From contig NZ_CANMYE010000004.1 in the NCBI RefSeq assembly GCF_947502065.1, positions 62,001 through 126,000 of the forward strand: a DNA stretch of 64,000 bases, given 5' to 3'. The position numbers were made by a program, and so were the translations under genes. The notes beneath the pieces are model-generated. The model did no database searches. It was not told the origin of the DNA and worked only from the letters and a program-made list of their open reading frames with translations. This document shows, in pieces, positions 27,401-35,538 of the stretch (its first letter is position 1; each line of letters opens with the position of its first letter). The stretch comes from an uncultured Pseudoteredinibacter sp. GTDB taxonomy: Bacteria; Pseudomonadota; Gammaproteobacteria; Pseudomonadales; Cellvibrionaceae.

Positions 27401-27703
27401 ACTAATTGTATCGACCATGGCTTTGGTGAAAAATCAGATACAAATCTGATAACAATAAAAACATCTCGCTGGAAAAATATCGGGATAAAGATACTCATTG
27501 TTGATAACGGCAAGGGAATGAATGAAGAAACAAAGAGTGAAGTCTTTGAGCCCTTTTATACAACATCCCCATCCCCACACCACAGTGGCCTGGGCCTACA
27601 CTCGGTATTCAACTGGGTAACACAAATACTACGTGGCCAAATTAGCTGCCGCTCGAAATTGGGATCAGGTACTTGTTTTATACTGCTACTCAAAAATCTC
27701 TAG
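24491..27703 (+). CDS. Beta-propeller sensor histidine kinase, first of two paralogues
   Basis: A 1070-residue protein from a TTG start, with a signal peptide (MFKFKIYVVLYALLLASSAL). Fourteen or so propeller-type repeats follow, with signatures such as DGRIWIATSLGLYWL, NNIWITAKSKGLYKI and GNLWFAGRQYMAV (Reg_prop type). A Y_Y_Y domain lies near residues 675-765 (VLDYSYPSLNRHAHRLLGYS). One membrane helix (about 775-795) and a coiled coil come before the HisKA region GRLVRGISHELNTP with H841 and a HATPase (HHSGLGLHSVFNW). There is no receiver or DNA-binding domain. Such periplasmic propellers in one-protein systems usually sense glycans. Here the ligand and partner regulator are unknown. It is AT-richer than dnaE2. 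Confidence 0.93.
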   Translation: MFKFKIYVVLYALLLASSALSTTIKKERYHIKDERHYDELFNKAQLLVQSLPSQSASITAYSIAETNDGRIWIATSLGLYWLDGLGKNDAVDSLGNSLNSNTPSLKIIKADKNHGLWIYHENKVLQYYHSKERWLKTYNTEENLEITSIDVDEANNLLIASNKGLYYTNALKDNIQPHPLSASNKAIETIHIKDNRVYFQEGNNIVALNLNNSKATLETKGRLNHIASSVLIDKEDNIWITAKSKGLYKIDNNGKTHNINITANFTKVVQTKDKKIWASTQSTGIHIYDPNSHNLSNTINYNPKQKTSLTLSSIYDMYLDSNELLWISGSPHSINYINTRNKAYRNILHNTENNNALLSNSIYYILESSDKRIWVAYSDAGIGVTDKKGEIIASYKDQLSAPGVYALAEDNNGDIWAVVGSGSLNKIDPKSHTVDTKIHNKNPNHGKLFNIIFDEEERLFTSGNKGIFLYDKETKTLRSIDILSSKKPSSIKTAHSFMDTSGNLWFAGRQYMAVIPKGASDAILAWPPENTVSQDNTPLRWAFPSSRNGAYAIIGKVLHKLTIDKKTKEIDISKIPTDDTISGRFYEIDGKLMASHRHVDLSTGKVKLLNESDGIIPKIDRYYASEKLSDGTLLHGSSEGLILFRPWLQQEWTHTPSVQIKKITVADKEQTAPYSEITIPAKQNRITFYSSVLDYSYPSLNRHAHRLLGYSDKWIEQGSEGQRVSYTNLDPGEYTMEFKGSGKNGKWSNKINQVKIKVLPDWFETLWFRSMLAIAFIIAMLIIYRWRTRHLHARQILLENQVEDRTKELSKSLIQLKQAQNQLIESEKHASLGRLVRGISHELNTPIGIVKTASSGLIDNSKAIYNNFLQGSLSPDSLKAYLEKMINSGDLIESNIDRMSAINQSFKASSSDEYSHKASDVNIRDLIDKIILYVQAHLDEKNISTKITIDESLNIRTNAEALQNVLKELLTNCIDHGFGEKSDTNLITIKTSRWKNIGIKILIVDNGKGMNEETKSEVFEPFYTTSPSPHHSGLGLHSVFNWVTQILRGQISCRSKLGSGTCFILLLKNL

Positions 27704-28033
27704 CGTAAATTTATCACCATATATCACGCAAGCAGATTTCCCTTATTGGCTTACAGCTCGTAGGCACCGCAGAGCAAGTTTCAAGAGTCACCCACGTAGT
27801 GGCCGGCAAGTTAATTGATCACAGTGATTTATTGGGGCAGCTCGGCAGTAAATCCCGGGATTTTCCTTAGCCGGTTTCACTCAGCCTTTGAAATATGAGG
27901 AGCAGCCTATGGCAAAGAGGCGAGCTTAAAGGCTACGGGTGATGTTACATCTAAACCTTGCGATTTAGCGCACTGGGCTATAATTATTTAACAAAGTAAA
28001 AAACATCTTAAAAATAAGCATTAGGATTGTAAT
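27704..28033. other. Gap between the two kinases with dnaE2 relic
   Basis: A gap of 330 bases. Its middle (27751-27870) is a relic of a dnaE2 3' end, listed separately. The bases after it (27871-27910) resemble those that follow the intact dnaE2 (GAAATGAGGGGCTGC against GAAATATGAGGAGCAGC). The last part carries the promoter of the second kinase. Confidence 0.8.
27751..27870 (+). pseudogene. Relic of a second dnaE2 3' end
   Basis: One frame reads VTHVVAGKLIDHSDLLGQLG then SKSRDFP and a stop. The intact dnaE2 ends VTHIVAGKLVDHSDLLGQLS then SKSRDFH. The match covers about 30 codons and ends at the same stop position. Upstream of 27751 the similarity stops abruptly. The relic has many synonymous changes, so it is an old copy or came from a related strain's gene. 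Confidence 0.88.
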
Positions 28034-31000
28034 ATGCCGCCTGTCAGCCGAGTATCCTGTCTATTGCTGTGTATTTTACTTGTCGCCTCAAACGTTAGCG
28101 CCAGTACCGGCGATATATTCTCCTTAGGCTTGCGAAAGTTTGAAAAACGCAGCGAAAAAGCCCTTGCCAGAGGCTTTGAAACCATAATAGAAGCCCCCGA
28201 CGGCCAAATAATTATTGGCGGCCAAGTTGGGCTTTATACCTATTTTGGCGATGAGCTCACGCCGATAAAACTACGAAATAAAGAGCACGACGAGAAACTT
28301 TCCCTTACCTATATCGAAAAACTGCGCATTGATGGCCAACAGATGCTCTGGGTATTTAGCAAATCCGATGGTGTCTTCAAAATTAACTTAAACAACCGCA
28401 AATCAAATTACTACCCACCATTTGAAAGCAAGCCACAAACGAAAACGCATATTAGCGATGCCCATTTCGATGGTGAGCGCATTACAGTTATCACAAAGCA
28501 CGGCCCCTTTGATTTTAATCCAGATACCAAGCAGTACACACCCCAACTCATTAATGCACCCAAAATACGCGAAGCATCACCGGTATTTACCCTGCTTGAA
28601 CCCAAGCCGCAACGCCCTGCGATGCTCATCTCAGCCGAACACGGGCTATTGATCTACAAAGATAAGCAATGGCAACAATACCCTGTAGGCCATGAGGCAC
28701 ACCAAGCATTCGCAGAGCAAGCACCTATATTTGCAATAATGGATTCAAATGAAAATATATGGTCCACCAGTCATTCTGGCCCTATCCATCGACTCAAAGA
28801 GGGAGGCATTGAAAAACTAGCCTTGCCACATGAGATGGCTATCCACATATTGGAGTTTAACGATGAAATTTGGATTCCCACCTTACGCAGTGGCATCCTT
28901 ATTTTGGACAAATCTACAGGCAAACTTAAAGAGCATATAAAGGCCGATCAGAAGGTCGAACACAGCATACCGGAAGACGATATTGTTCAATTGCTTTTAG
29001 ATCGATCCGGCATGCTTTGGATTGCTAGCAAATTCAAAGGGCTTTGGGTTCATAACACCCAAAACAAATCGATTCGTAGCCTATTAACTTCCGACGATCC
29101 CAAGCTAGGGTTATTAAGCAATCGCCCGATAGAAGTTCTCGAACGTAAAAATGGCGACTTATGGGTTATTTATATAGGTAAAGGCATAGATGTCATACGC
29201 CCAGGGCTGGGTATCGTTGAAAGGTTTGAAATTGGAAAAGGTAATCATCAACTCAACAGCGGCAGCGCATGGCTGGGCGAAACCAGTAAAGGCACTATGA
29301 TCGTAGGTGCCATCAAGTCGGCACCACAAATCTATAATGAAACCGACAAAACATTCACAAGCATTAACGTCCCCCCAGAGCTTTCGGGCAAGGGGAGTTA
29401 TGTTGGTTTTATCGATCACAAAGACCGAATTATTGCCTCCTATCCCGAATGGTATCAGTACGATATTAATGAAGAACAGTGGCAGAGCTTATCGGCTCAT
29501 GCTCATGATGGTGAAAGTAAACTCGGCTTTGGCCATTATTATAGTGACAGAGATGGCGCGCTCTGGGCCAGCGACAATACCAGTATTTTCAATATAGATC
29601 TCGATAACAATACCGTCAAAAAACTACGCCTACACTTGGCCAATGGGGTAGAGCCTCAAACGGGTTCAATTTATGACTTTTTAGAGGATGATACAGACGG
29701 ACTCATTATCAGTAGCACCATCGGGTTTTTCCGTCTTTCCAAAACAATCAATAAGGACAAAGTGCAGGTAACAGAACTTCCTCTGCTGGATGATATAAGC
29801 TCGCTCGGAAACATCCCTACCCTACATAGCTGGCAAGGCAATCAGCATTGGAGCCCAGCACTAAGCTACAACTCCGCCACAGGTCAAGCCACTGTTTTAG
29901 GCGCCGCCTACGGACAAAAATTTGAGGGAATTTGGTATGGGCGCACCATTAAAACACGCGATGGCACATTAATTAGCCCTGGGCCAAAAGGCCTCTCCTT
30001 ACTTAAACCGCAATTGTTCGAAACCTGGGAATACCAACCCCCACTTATAATCACAAAACGTCGAGTAGCTGGCGAGGATAAGGTGGCACCTTACGGTGAT
30101 ATCCATGTACCACCTGAGCGTAATTTTTTCAGTGTATCGTTCATTGCCCTGGATTATTCGGCAAAAAATACTAGCCAATACCGCTATCGCTTAGAAGGCT
30201 TTGAAGACGATTGGCACCTAGGGGATGCTTCCATGCTTGAAGCAACCTACACCAATATTCCGCCAGGAAAATACACCCTCAACATTCAAGGAAGCAATCG
30301 CCTAGGACAGTGGAGCCCACTCGATCAGCGCATAAACGTTTACGTTGCATCAGCATGGTATCAAGAAACATGGTTTTACTTGCTATGCCTTCTAGGCGCC
30401 CTACTGAGCATATACCTATTAGTTTTGGTAAGAACCAGACACTTAAAACAAAGAGAGCGAGAGCTATCCCAGCAAGTTCAATTGCGCACTCGTGAGCTAG
30501 AAGCTTCACTTATTGAACTGAAGGAAACCCAAGGCGCCTTGGTCGAAAGTGAAAAACACGCTTCATTGGGACGGCTTATTTATGGCTTGAGCCATGAAAT
30601 AAATACGCCCCTGGGCATTATAACCATGAGTCAATCTATGCTCGGAGAAGGGATTAGTACGCTACAGACAGCCATACAAGACAAAGATTTACAAAATAAT
30701 TATAAACGTATGTCTGCATCTCTTGAATTGGCACAAAGTAATACCAAGAAAGTCAGCAAACTCATGGAGACCTTCAAGCAAATTTCTACCAAAGAATTTA
30801 GCGATGAAAAAGTAGACGTTAAAGTTCGCGATGTGATCGAAGAAGCGTTTTCAATCAGCAGTCAAAGTAAATTTGATATTAATTGTTCGATAGAATGCGA
30901 AGAGAATATGACATTCATCAGCAATCAGGCCATTCTACGTGATGTATTAAAAGAGCTGATCGAAAATAGCATCTATCACGGCTTTGACGGCGCTCCAAGT

Positions 31001-31261
31001 GAAGACGCTTATATTAAGGTGACAGCAACACTGACAACACAACTCGCGATTAGCATCCAAGATAACGGTTGCGGAATGAACAGCGAGGATGCTAAACGTG
31101 TGTTCGATCCATTCTTCAGCGCCGGTCACAAGCAAGATCATATTGGTCTAGGCCTGCATATTGTTTACAACAAAGTTACCCAATTACTCGGGGGCAGCAT
31201 ACAATGTCAAAGCTCGGAGCAGACTGGATGCACCATGATTCTAGAGATACCCAATAAATAA
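28034..31261 (+). CDS. Beta-propeller sensor histidine kinase, second paralogue
   Basis: A 1075-residue protein with the same plan as the gene before it: signal peptide (VSCLLLCILLVASNVSA), propeller repeats (NENIWSTSHSGPIHRL, SGMLWIASKFKGLWVH, DGALWASDNTSIFNI), Y_Y_Y domain (ALDYSAKNTSQYRYRLEGF), one membrane helix (about 780-802), coiled coil and HisKA with GRLIYGLSHEINTP (H854), then a HATPase (DHIGLGLHIVYNK). It too lacks a receiver domain. The kinase core is closely related to the first copy (shared ESEKHASLGRL) while the propeller has diverged, as expected for paralogues that sense different ligands. Neither has a cognate regulator in the window. Confidence 0.93.
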   Translation: MPPVSRVSCLLLCILLVASNVSASTGDIFSLGLRKFEKRSEKALARGFETIIEAPDGQIIIGGQVGLYTYFGDELTPIKLRNKEHDEKLSLTYIEKLRIDGQQMLWVFSKSDGVFKINLNNRKSNYYPPFESKPQTKTHISDAHFDGERITVITKHGPFDFNPDTKQYTPQLINAPKIREASPVFTLLEPKPQRPAMLISAEHGLLIYKDKQWQQYPVGHEAHQAFAEQAPIFAIMDSNENIWSTSHSGPIHRLKEGGIEKLALPHEMAIHILEFNDEIWIPTLRSGILILDKSTGKLKEHIKADQKVEHSIPEDDIVQLLLDRSGMLWIASKFKGLWVHNTQNKSIRSLLTSDDPKLGLLSNRPIEVLERKNGDLWVIYIGKGIDVIRPGLGIVERFEIGKGNHQLNSGSAWLGETSKGTMIVGAIKSAPQIYNETDKTFTSINVPPELSGKGSYVGFIDHKDRIIASYPEWYQYDINEEQWQSLSAHAHDGESKLGFGHYYSDRDGALWASDNTSIFNIDLDNNTVKKLRLHLANGVEPQTGSIYDFLEDDTDGLIISSTIGFFRLSKTINKDKVQVTELPLLDDISSLGNIPTLHSWQGNQHWSPALSYNSATGQATVLGAAYGQKFEGIWYGRTIKTRDGTLISPGPKGLSLLKPQLFETWEYQPPLIITKRRVAGEDKVAPYGDIHVPPERNFFSVSFIALDYSAKNTSQYRYRLEGFEDDWHLGDASMLEATYTNIPPGKYTLNIQGSNRLGQWSPLDQRINVYVASAWYQETWFYLLCLLGALLSIYLLVLVRTRHLKQRERELSQQVQLRTRELEASLIELKETQGALVESEKHASLGRLIYGLSHEINTPLGIITMSQSMLGEGISTLQTAIQDKDLQNNYKRMSASLELAQSNTKKVSKLMETFKQISTKEFSDEKVDVKVRDVIEEAFSISSQSKFDINCSIECEENMTFISNQAILRDVLKELIENSIYHGFDGAPSEDAYIKVTATLTTQLAISIQDNGCGMNSEDAKRVFDPFFSAGHKQDHIGLGLHIVYNKVTQLLGGSIQCQSSEQTGCTMILEIPNK

Positions 31262-31392
31262 AAGTGTCAGACCAAGGTAATCCGTTTTTTAGCGTTAAGT
31301 AGCTTTAATTTAGACCGGCCAGGTTAAACATATAAAGGTTGAAAATGGGGGCAGCCCCGGATTATTTCTATGCCGGGGTCAGTTCCTATGCC

Positions 31393-31420
31393 GGGGTCAG
31401 AACCCATGGGTTCTGACCCC
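31393..31420. repeat. 28-bp perfect palindrome of the GGGGTCAGA family
   Basis: GGGGTCAGAACCCA followed by its exact reverse complement. Extra half copies flank it (CCGGGGTCAG at 31375-31384 and CTCTGACCCC at 31422-31431). It sits between the convergent second kinase and the isochorismatase-fusion gene and may also end transcription from both sides. Confidence 0.9.
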
Positions 31421-31445
31421 ACTCTGACCCCACTACAGGCACTTA

Positions 31446-32378
31446 TTAAACGCTAGCCAAATACTCTTCGGCAGTCATCACCGCACCATAAGCAAAACCC
31501 AAAGCCGCCATCATAGTATTATGCACTTGCTCACCAGTGACACCCGCCGCTTCAATCGTAGGCGCTGCACAAGCATCTGCAATAATGGTGCACTCATAAC
31601 CTGCATCACTGGCATGACGAGTTATCGCATCAATACACATTTGCGACATAGCGCCGGTAATTACTAATTTCTTAATGCCTTTAGCAATCAGCAAATCTTC
31701 CAGCTCGGTATCTTTAAAACTGTTTACCGCCGATTTGATGACCACTGGCTCGCCGTTGGCAGGGGTTACGCTGCTGTGAATTTCATTGCCATTACTTTCG
31801 GGGGCAAAAAAGCCTGCCGAATCATCGTTAAAAATATGACGAATATGAACCACTGTTTGTTGCTGCTGGCGAAAGTGAATAAGCAGCTCAGCCGCTTTAT
31901 TTGCCGCCGCCGCGGTATTTTCTAAAGGCATGGCACCGCCTTCAAAGTAATCGTTTTGCAAATCGACAATTAATAAAGCGGTGTTTAATGCATCGTCATG
32001 TGCCCGGGCTTCGTTAACCGCCACGATGCTGAAGTCATCTTCAACTAAACGCCATACCCCATCGGCTTCTTTTTGCCACAATTCTTTGCTGATAAAACCA
32101 CTGCCCACATTCATCGACCAAGTCGCCGATAGCACAGCGCGATCTTCACCTTGGGCATGAATTTTTACATTGCGATATTGCAAATCGCCGGGCTTTGCCT
32201 CATCCACAAAAGCCTGCCAAAACGCTGCAATCGAGTTGCGTCCGGCAAACTGGCCATGGGGATAAACCTGCATGGTGGCTTCAGCGCTATAGGTGTTAGC
32301 GCACACTTCTAGCTCACCTCTATTAAATGCTGCGATCCAGGCCTGGCTGGCTGCCATTACTTCTTGTTGGATAGTCAT
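31446..32378 (-). CDS. NTF2-like / isochorismatase-family fusion hydrolase
   Basis: The ATG at 32378 is chosen because AAGGGG precedes it at a good distance. A longer frame from 32441 adds 21 unlikely residues. Residues 1-125 of the 310 form an NTF2/SnoaL-like domain (WIAAFNRGELEVCANTYSAE and VWRLVEDDFSIV). Residues 133-310 are a cysteine hydrolase of the isochorismatase superfamily with the complete triad D139 (LLIVDLQNDYF), K215 (VVIKSAVNSF) and C248 (GAMSQMCIDA). Stand-alone enzymes hydrolyse isochorismate, nicotinamide or N-carbamoyl compounds. I do not know the substrate of this fusion. It is divergent from a LysR regulator. Confidence 0.85.
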   Translation of the reverse strand: MTIQQEVMAASQAWIAAFNRGELEVCANTYSAEATMQVYPHGQFAGRNSIAAFWQAFVDEAKPGDLQYRNVKIHAQGEDRAVLSATWSMNVGSGFISKELWQKEADGVWRLVEDDFSIVAVNEARAHDDALNTALLIVDLQNDYFEGGAMPLENTAAAANKAAELLIHFRQQQQTVVHIRHIFNDDSAGFFAPESNGNEIHSSVTPANGEPVVIKSAVNSFKDTELEDLLIAKGIKKLVITGAMSQMCIDAITRHASDAGYECTIIADACAAPTIEAAGVTGEQVHNTMMAALGFAYGAVMTAEEYLASV

Positions 32379-32461
32379 TTTGATCCCCTTTGAAAGATGT
32401 CTTTGTGGGGCACATTGTATTAATATCCATAAAGCAAACAATTAGGGATATATAGAACTGT

Positions 32462-33364
32462 ATGTTCATAAATAGCGAACAAATAGATAAACGTAAGCTG
32501 AGTTATCGTATGCTCGTGCTGTCCCAGGTAGCACTGCAAGGCTCCTTTACCAAGGCCGCCGCAGAGCTTGGCCATACTAAATCGGCTATTAGTGCCTATA
32601 TCAGCGAGCTAGAGCTGATGCTTGGGCACCGCCTGCTTAATCGCAGCACCCGTCGTTTATCGCTTACTCCGGTGGGCGAGCGGTTTATTGAATATTGCCA
32701 CGGTATGGATGATTTGATGCGGCGAGGCTTGGATGAGCTAAGGGCACTGGATGACGTGCCCAGCGGCCGAGTGGCTATCACCGCGCCCCATGCTTTTGAG
32801 GATGACATTATCGGCCCCGTCATCGCCGATATCTGCCAGCAGTATCCAGAGCTGGAACCTGAAATTATTTTCAGCGATGAGCGTTTGGATTTACTGCAAA
32901 ACAAATTGGATCTGGCGATTACTGTAGGAGAGTTATCCGATAGTAATTATCGTGCAATTCCATTGGGGGAAATGAATTCAATTTTAGTCTGCTCACCCAA
33001 GTGGCAGCATCAGCATAAGGTAGAAGAAATTGAGCAGCTCAGTAATATTAAAAGAATTACCCCTAATTGGCGGCAAGATTTTATTTTAGAAAATATTCAC
33101 GACAAACAGCGCTTTGATTTAAAAGGCGGCTCTCAGATTGTAGTCAACACGCTAACAGCTGTGATCTCTATGTGTATTATGGGTAGTGGCAGTGCGCTGG
33201 TGCCCGAGGTGTTTGTGCGCAAAGCATTGCAGGCGGGTAAGCTGATACAACTGCTGCCCGATTGGCAGGGTGAAACAAGGCCCATATATGCCGTGCATGC
33301 TTATGAAAAGCAACTGCCTTTTGTGCTGAGGTTGTTGGTTGAGGGCTTGCGGGAGCGCCTATAG
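32462..33364 (+). CDS. LysR-family transcriptional regulator
   Basis: A 300-residue regulator with the LysR winged helix-turn-helix at residues 15-75 (QGSFTKAAAELGHTKSAISA, then LGHRLLNRSTRRLSLTPVGE) and a periplasmic-binding-protein-like effector domain (about 95-295). It is transcribed away from the isochorismatase-fusion gene with an 83-base gap from the chosen start, the classic layout for control of the divergent gene. Its inducer is unknown. Confidence 0.93.
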   Translation: MFINSEQIDKRKLSYRMLVLSQVALQGSFTKAAAELGHTKSAISAYISELELMLGHRLLNRSTRRLSLTPVGERFIEYCHGMDDLMRRGLDELRALDDVPSGRVAITAPHAFEDDIIGPVIADICQQYPELEPEIIFSDERLDLLQNKLDLAITVGELSDSNYRAIPLGEMNSILVCSPKWQHQHKVEEIEQLSNIKRITPNWRQDFILENIHDKQRFDLKGGSQIVVNTLTAVISMCIMGSGSALVPEVFVRKALQAGKLIQLLPDWQGETRPIYAVHAYEKQLPFVLRLLVEGLRERL

Positions 33365-33380
33365 ATTTCGGCTTCGATAT

Positions 33381-33582
33381 GGGGTCAGATCCCTTGGGAT
33401 CTGACCCCGCTTTATTGCACTTATAAACAACACAAGGGTCTGACCCCACTTTATGGCACAGAATAATTTATCAAGCTGCTGCTTTTAAAAAGCACTGGCC
33501 TTTGGATGGTGTTTTTTAAGGATTAGTGAGCCCATGAAGATCTCGACTTCGAATGGGGTCAGATCCCGCGGGATCTGACCCC
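33381..33582. repeat. Two GGGGTCAGA palindromes with related spacer
   Basis: Palindromes at 33381-33408 (GGGGTCAGATCCC arms) and 33555-33582 (a perfect 28-mer) are preceded by the polar flank CGGCTTCGAT or CGACTTCGAA. A half copy lies at 33430-33441. The spacer (AATTTATCAAGCTGCTGC, AAAGCACTGGCCTTTGG) is a diverged version of the 139-bp unit found at 35.2-35.5 kb. The array separates the convergent LysR and TetR genes. Confidence 0.88.
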
Positions 33583-33588
33583 GGGGTT

Positions 33589-34194
33589 TTAAAACCACTG
33601 TTCGAGGTAAAAGCGTTTTAATTCGCTTAGATATTTTCTATCTTGGCCGGCCCTGGCTCGAACAGCCAAGGTATGCAATGCCCCCTGCACGGATGCCGCC
33701 ATTAGCTTGCAATTTGCATCGCTACTTAATTCACCATTTTCCTGCGCCTTGCGAAAACGGCTTTCCAGGCACTCATCAATTGACTCAATAAACTGAACCA
33801 AATCGGCTTTAATACTTGGGTGAACAATAGAATCAGCAACCGCCGTACAAGCAATAAAACAGCCCTTTGGCTGCACGCCCTCACAGTAAACATCCAACCC
33901 CTGCTCTAAAAAAAGATCGATATCTTCTCTCAGCGTTCGCTCCGAATCACCTAGGGCCTTTACCTGCTCTATCACCTGCTTGCCAAAGAGCTCTAAAGAC
34001 AATTTATAGATAGCCTCTTTGTTGCCAAAGGCGCGATAGATGCTGGGGCGGTTCATATCCATAGCATCGACCAAATCATCGTACGAGGTTCCGTCAATAC
34101 CGCGGCACCAGAAGGTTGTCATAGCCCCCGTTAGGGCTTGTTCATAGTCAAATTTGCGCGGCCTGCCTCGATGTCGTTTAGCGTCCTCAGACAT
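33589..34194 (-). CDS. TetR-family regulator next to a GST gene
   Basis: A 201-residue regulator. A basic tail (KRHRGRPRKFD) is followed by the TetR helix-turn-helix (TSYDDLVDAMDMNRPSIYRA, FGNKEAIYK) and a ligand-binding helical domain with CFIACTAVADSIVHPSIK. The RGRPR start and C-terminal region resemble the branch that controls dehydrogenases and GSTs in response to electrophiles. It is divergent from the GST gene across 86 bases that contain an 18-bp palindrome, so it most likely represses both. Confidence 0.92.
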   Translation of the reverse strand: MSEDAKRHRGRPRKFDYEQALTGAMTTFWCRGIDGTSYDDLVDAMDMNRPSIYRAFGNKEAIYKLSLELFGKQVIEQVKALGDSERTLREDIDLFLEQGLDVYCEGVQPKGCFIACTAVADSIVHPSIKADLVQFIESIDECLESRFRKAQENGELSSDANCKLMAASVQGALHTLAVRARAGQDRKYLSELKRFYLEQWF

Positions 34195-34240
34195 ATTTTT
34201 GTACCAACTATTAACATATTCCTGATTTTGACATATATTA

Positions 34241-34258
34241 TTGTACTGATCATTACAA
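34241..34258. promoter_or_regulatory. 18-bp palindrome, likely TetR operator
   Basis: TTGTACTGATCATTACAA has 9-base half sites that agree at 8 of 9 positions. It lies in the divergent control region between the TetR gene and the GST gene, immediately past a TTGACA (34229-34234 region) that could serve as a -35 element for the GST. A half site (TTGTACC) also occurs at 34199-34205. Confidence 0.6.
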
Positions 34259-34280
34259 AATTAAAGACAGGAGGCCCAAA

Positions 34281-35195
34281 GTGCCAAAGATTAGCGAACA
34301 TTCCAGTGATATTGTCCCTTTACTGCAAGGCATCCACCTATTCCATGACGACATCGCCCCTTGCGCGCAAAGGGTGCGTTTTGTTCTTGCTGAAAAAGGC
34401 CTAGCTCGTAACCCCGACACTAAATTCGATGATGTCAGCGCAGCGTCTCTAGTAGCAGCTGAAGGAAGTTGGAATAGCCGAATAGTCTCGCTGATAAGGA
34501 AGGATCAATTTACAGAGGCCTATTCTGCCATTCAGCCCAACTTGGTAATTCCTGCCCTTGTGCACAATGGCGAGTTGTACACCGAATCGATCGATATTAT
34601 TGAGTACCTAGATAGTATTTTAGCGGGAGAGCGCTTAGTGCCTTCACAGGATGATCCACGTTATGAAGATTTTCACTATCTAACAGAGCTTGGCAAAAAA
34701 CTGCATTGGTCGATAAGACATGTTACTTATCGCTGGGGCGGGGTTGGTAAGCTCAATGCCAAAGAACAAGACAAGGTGGAATCATTATTAAAGCGCGGGC
34801 GAGACGAAGAAAACCTTGCTGAATTTTATCGCGATTTTAATCAAGGGAAGATTAGCCAAGAAACCTATGACGAGCATTTACGTGCTATCGGGCAGGGCTT
34901 TGATGAGTTAGCAAAACGCCTTAACGATGGGCGACCGTTTTTAACGGGCCATTCATTGACGATTGCCGATGCGATTTGGGCCATGAAAGTTATCCGCTTG
35001 GAAGAAATGGCCTATCCGACGAATGAATTACATCCAGAGGTATCTAAATGGTTTGCTAGGATTGCTGCACGGCCATCTTATGAAACCTTAGTAAGTAACT
35101 ATCGCGTGTTGCGCCGGGTTTTTAAGGTTAAATCGTGGCTAGAGAAAAAACTAGGAACAGGCTTGTATTGGGCCGCGAAGAGAGTTGCTTCATAA
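34281..35195 (+). CDS. Glutathione S-transferase family protein
   Basis: A 304-residue protein with a GST N-terminal thioredoxin-like domain (IHLFHDDIAPCAQRVRFVLA, catalytic-type Cys in the APC motif, and the glutathione-binding YTESIDIIEYLDSIL) and a longer than usual helical C-terminal domain (LAKRLNDGRPFLTGHSLTIA, ADAIWAMKVIRLEEM). It probably conjugates glutathione to, or reduces, an electrophile in the cytoplasm. The length is about 80 residues above a minimal GST, mostly inserted around residues 55-75 and 150-200. The start has AGGAGG 6 bases upstream. It is controlled by the divergent TetR gene by context. Confidence 0.88.
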   Translation: MPKISEHSSDIVPLLQGIHLFHDDIAPCAQRVRFVLAEKGLARNPDTKFDDVSAASLVAAEGSWNSRIVSLIRKDQFTEAYSAIQPNLVIPALVHNGELYTESIDIIEYLDSILAGERLVPSQDDPRYEDFHYLTELGKKLHWSIRHVTYRWGGVGKLNAKEQDKVESLLKRGRDEENLAEFYRDFNQGKISQETYDEHLRAIGQGFDELAKRLNDGRPFLTGHSLTIADAIWAMKVIRLEEMAYPTNELHPEVSKWFARIAARPSYETLVSNYRVLRRVFKVKSWLEKKLGTGLYWAAKRVAS

Positions 35196-35538
35196 AATGC
35201 TGGAGTGCTTGTAGATCGCGACTTCGATCTGGGGTCAGATCCCTTGGGATCTGACCCCGTTTTGTGGCACAGGGTAATTTCTCTAGCTATTGCTTATAGA
35301 AAGCACAGGCCTTTGGGGTGGTTTTTAATAAAGGGCTGGTGGCGCGCTTGTAAATCTCGGCTTCGATCTGGGGTTAGATCCCTTGGGATCTGACCCCGTT
35401 TTGTGGCACAGGGTAATTTCTCTAGCTATTGCTTATAGAAAGCACAGGCCTTTGGGGTGGTTTTTAATAAAGGGCTGGTGGCGCGCCTGTATATCTCGGC
35501 TTCGATCAAGGGTCAGATCCCTTGGGATCTGACCCCGT
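35196..35538. repeat. Tandem array of about 139-bp units with GGGGTCAGA palindromes
   Basis: Three palindromes start at 35231, 35370 and 35509, spaced exactly 139 bases. The intervening unit (GTTTTGTGGCACAGGGTAAT, GCTATTGCTTATAGAAAGCA, CAGGCCTTTGGGGTGG) is nearly identical between copies. Each palindrome follows the polar flank CGGCTTCGAT. The first unit has CGACTTCGAT. The array fills the whole gap between the GST gene and the convergent TetR gene. There is no coding capacity. Confidence 0.93.
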
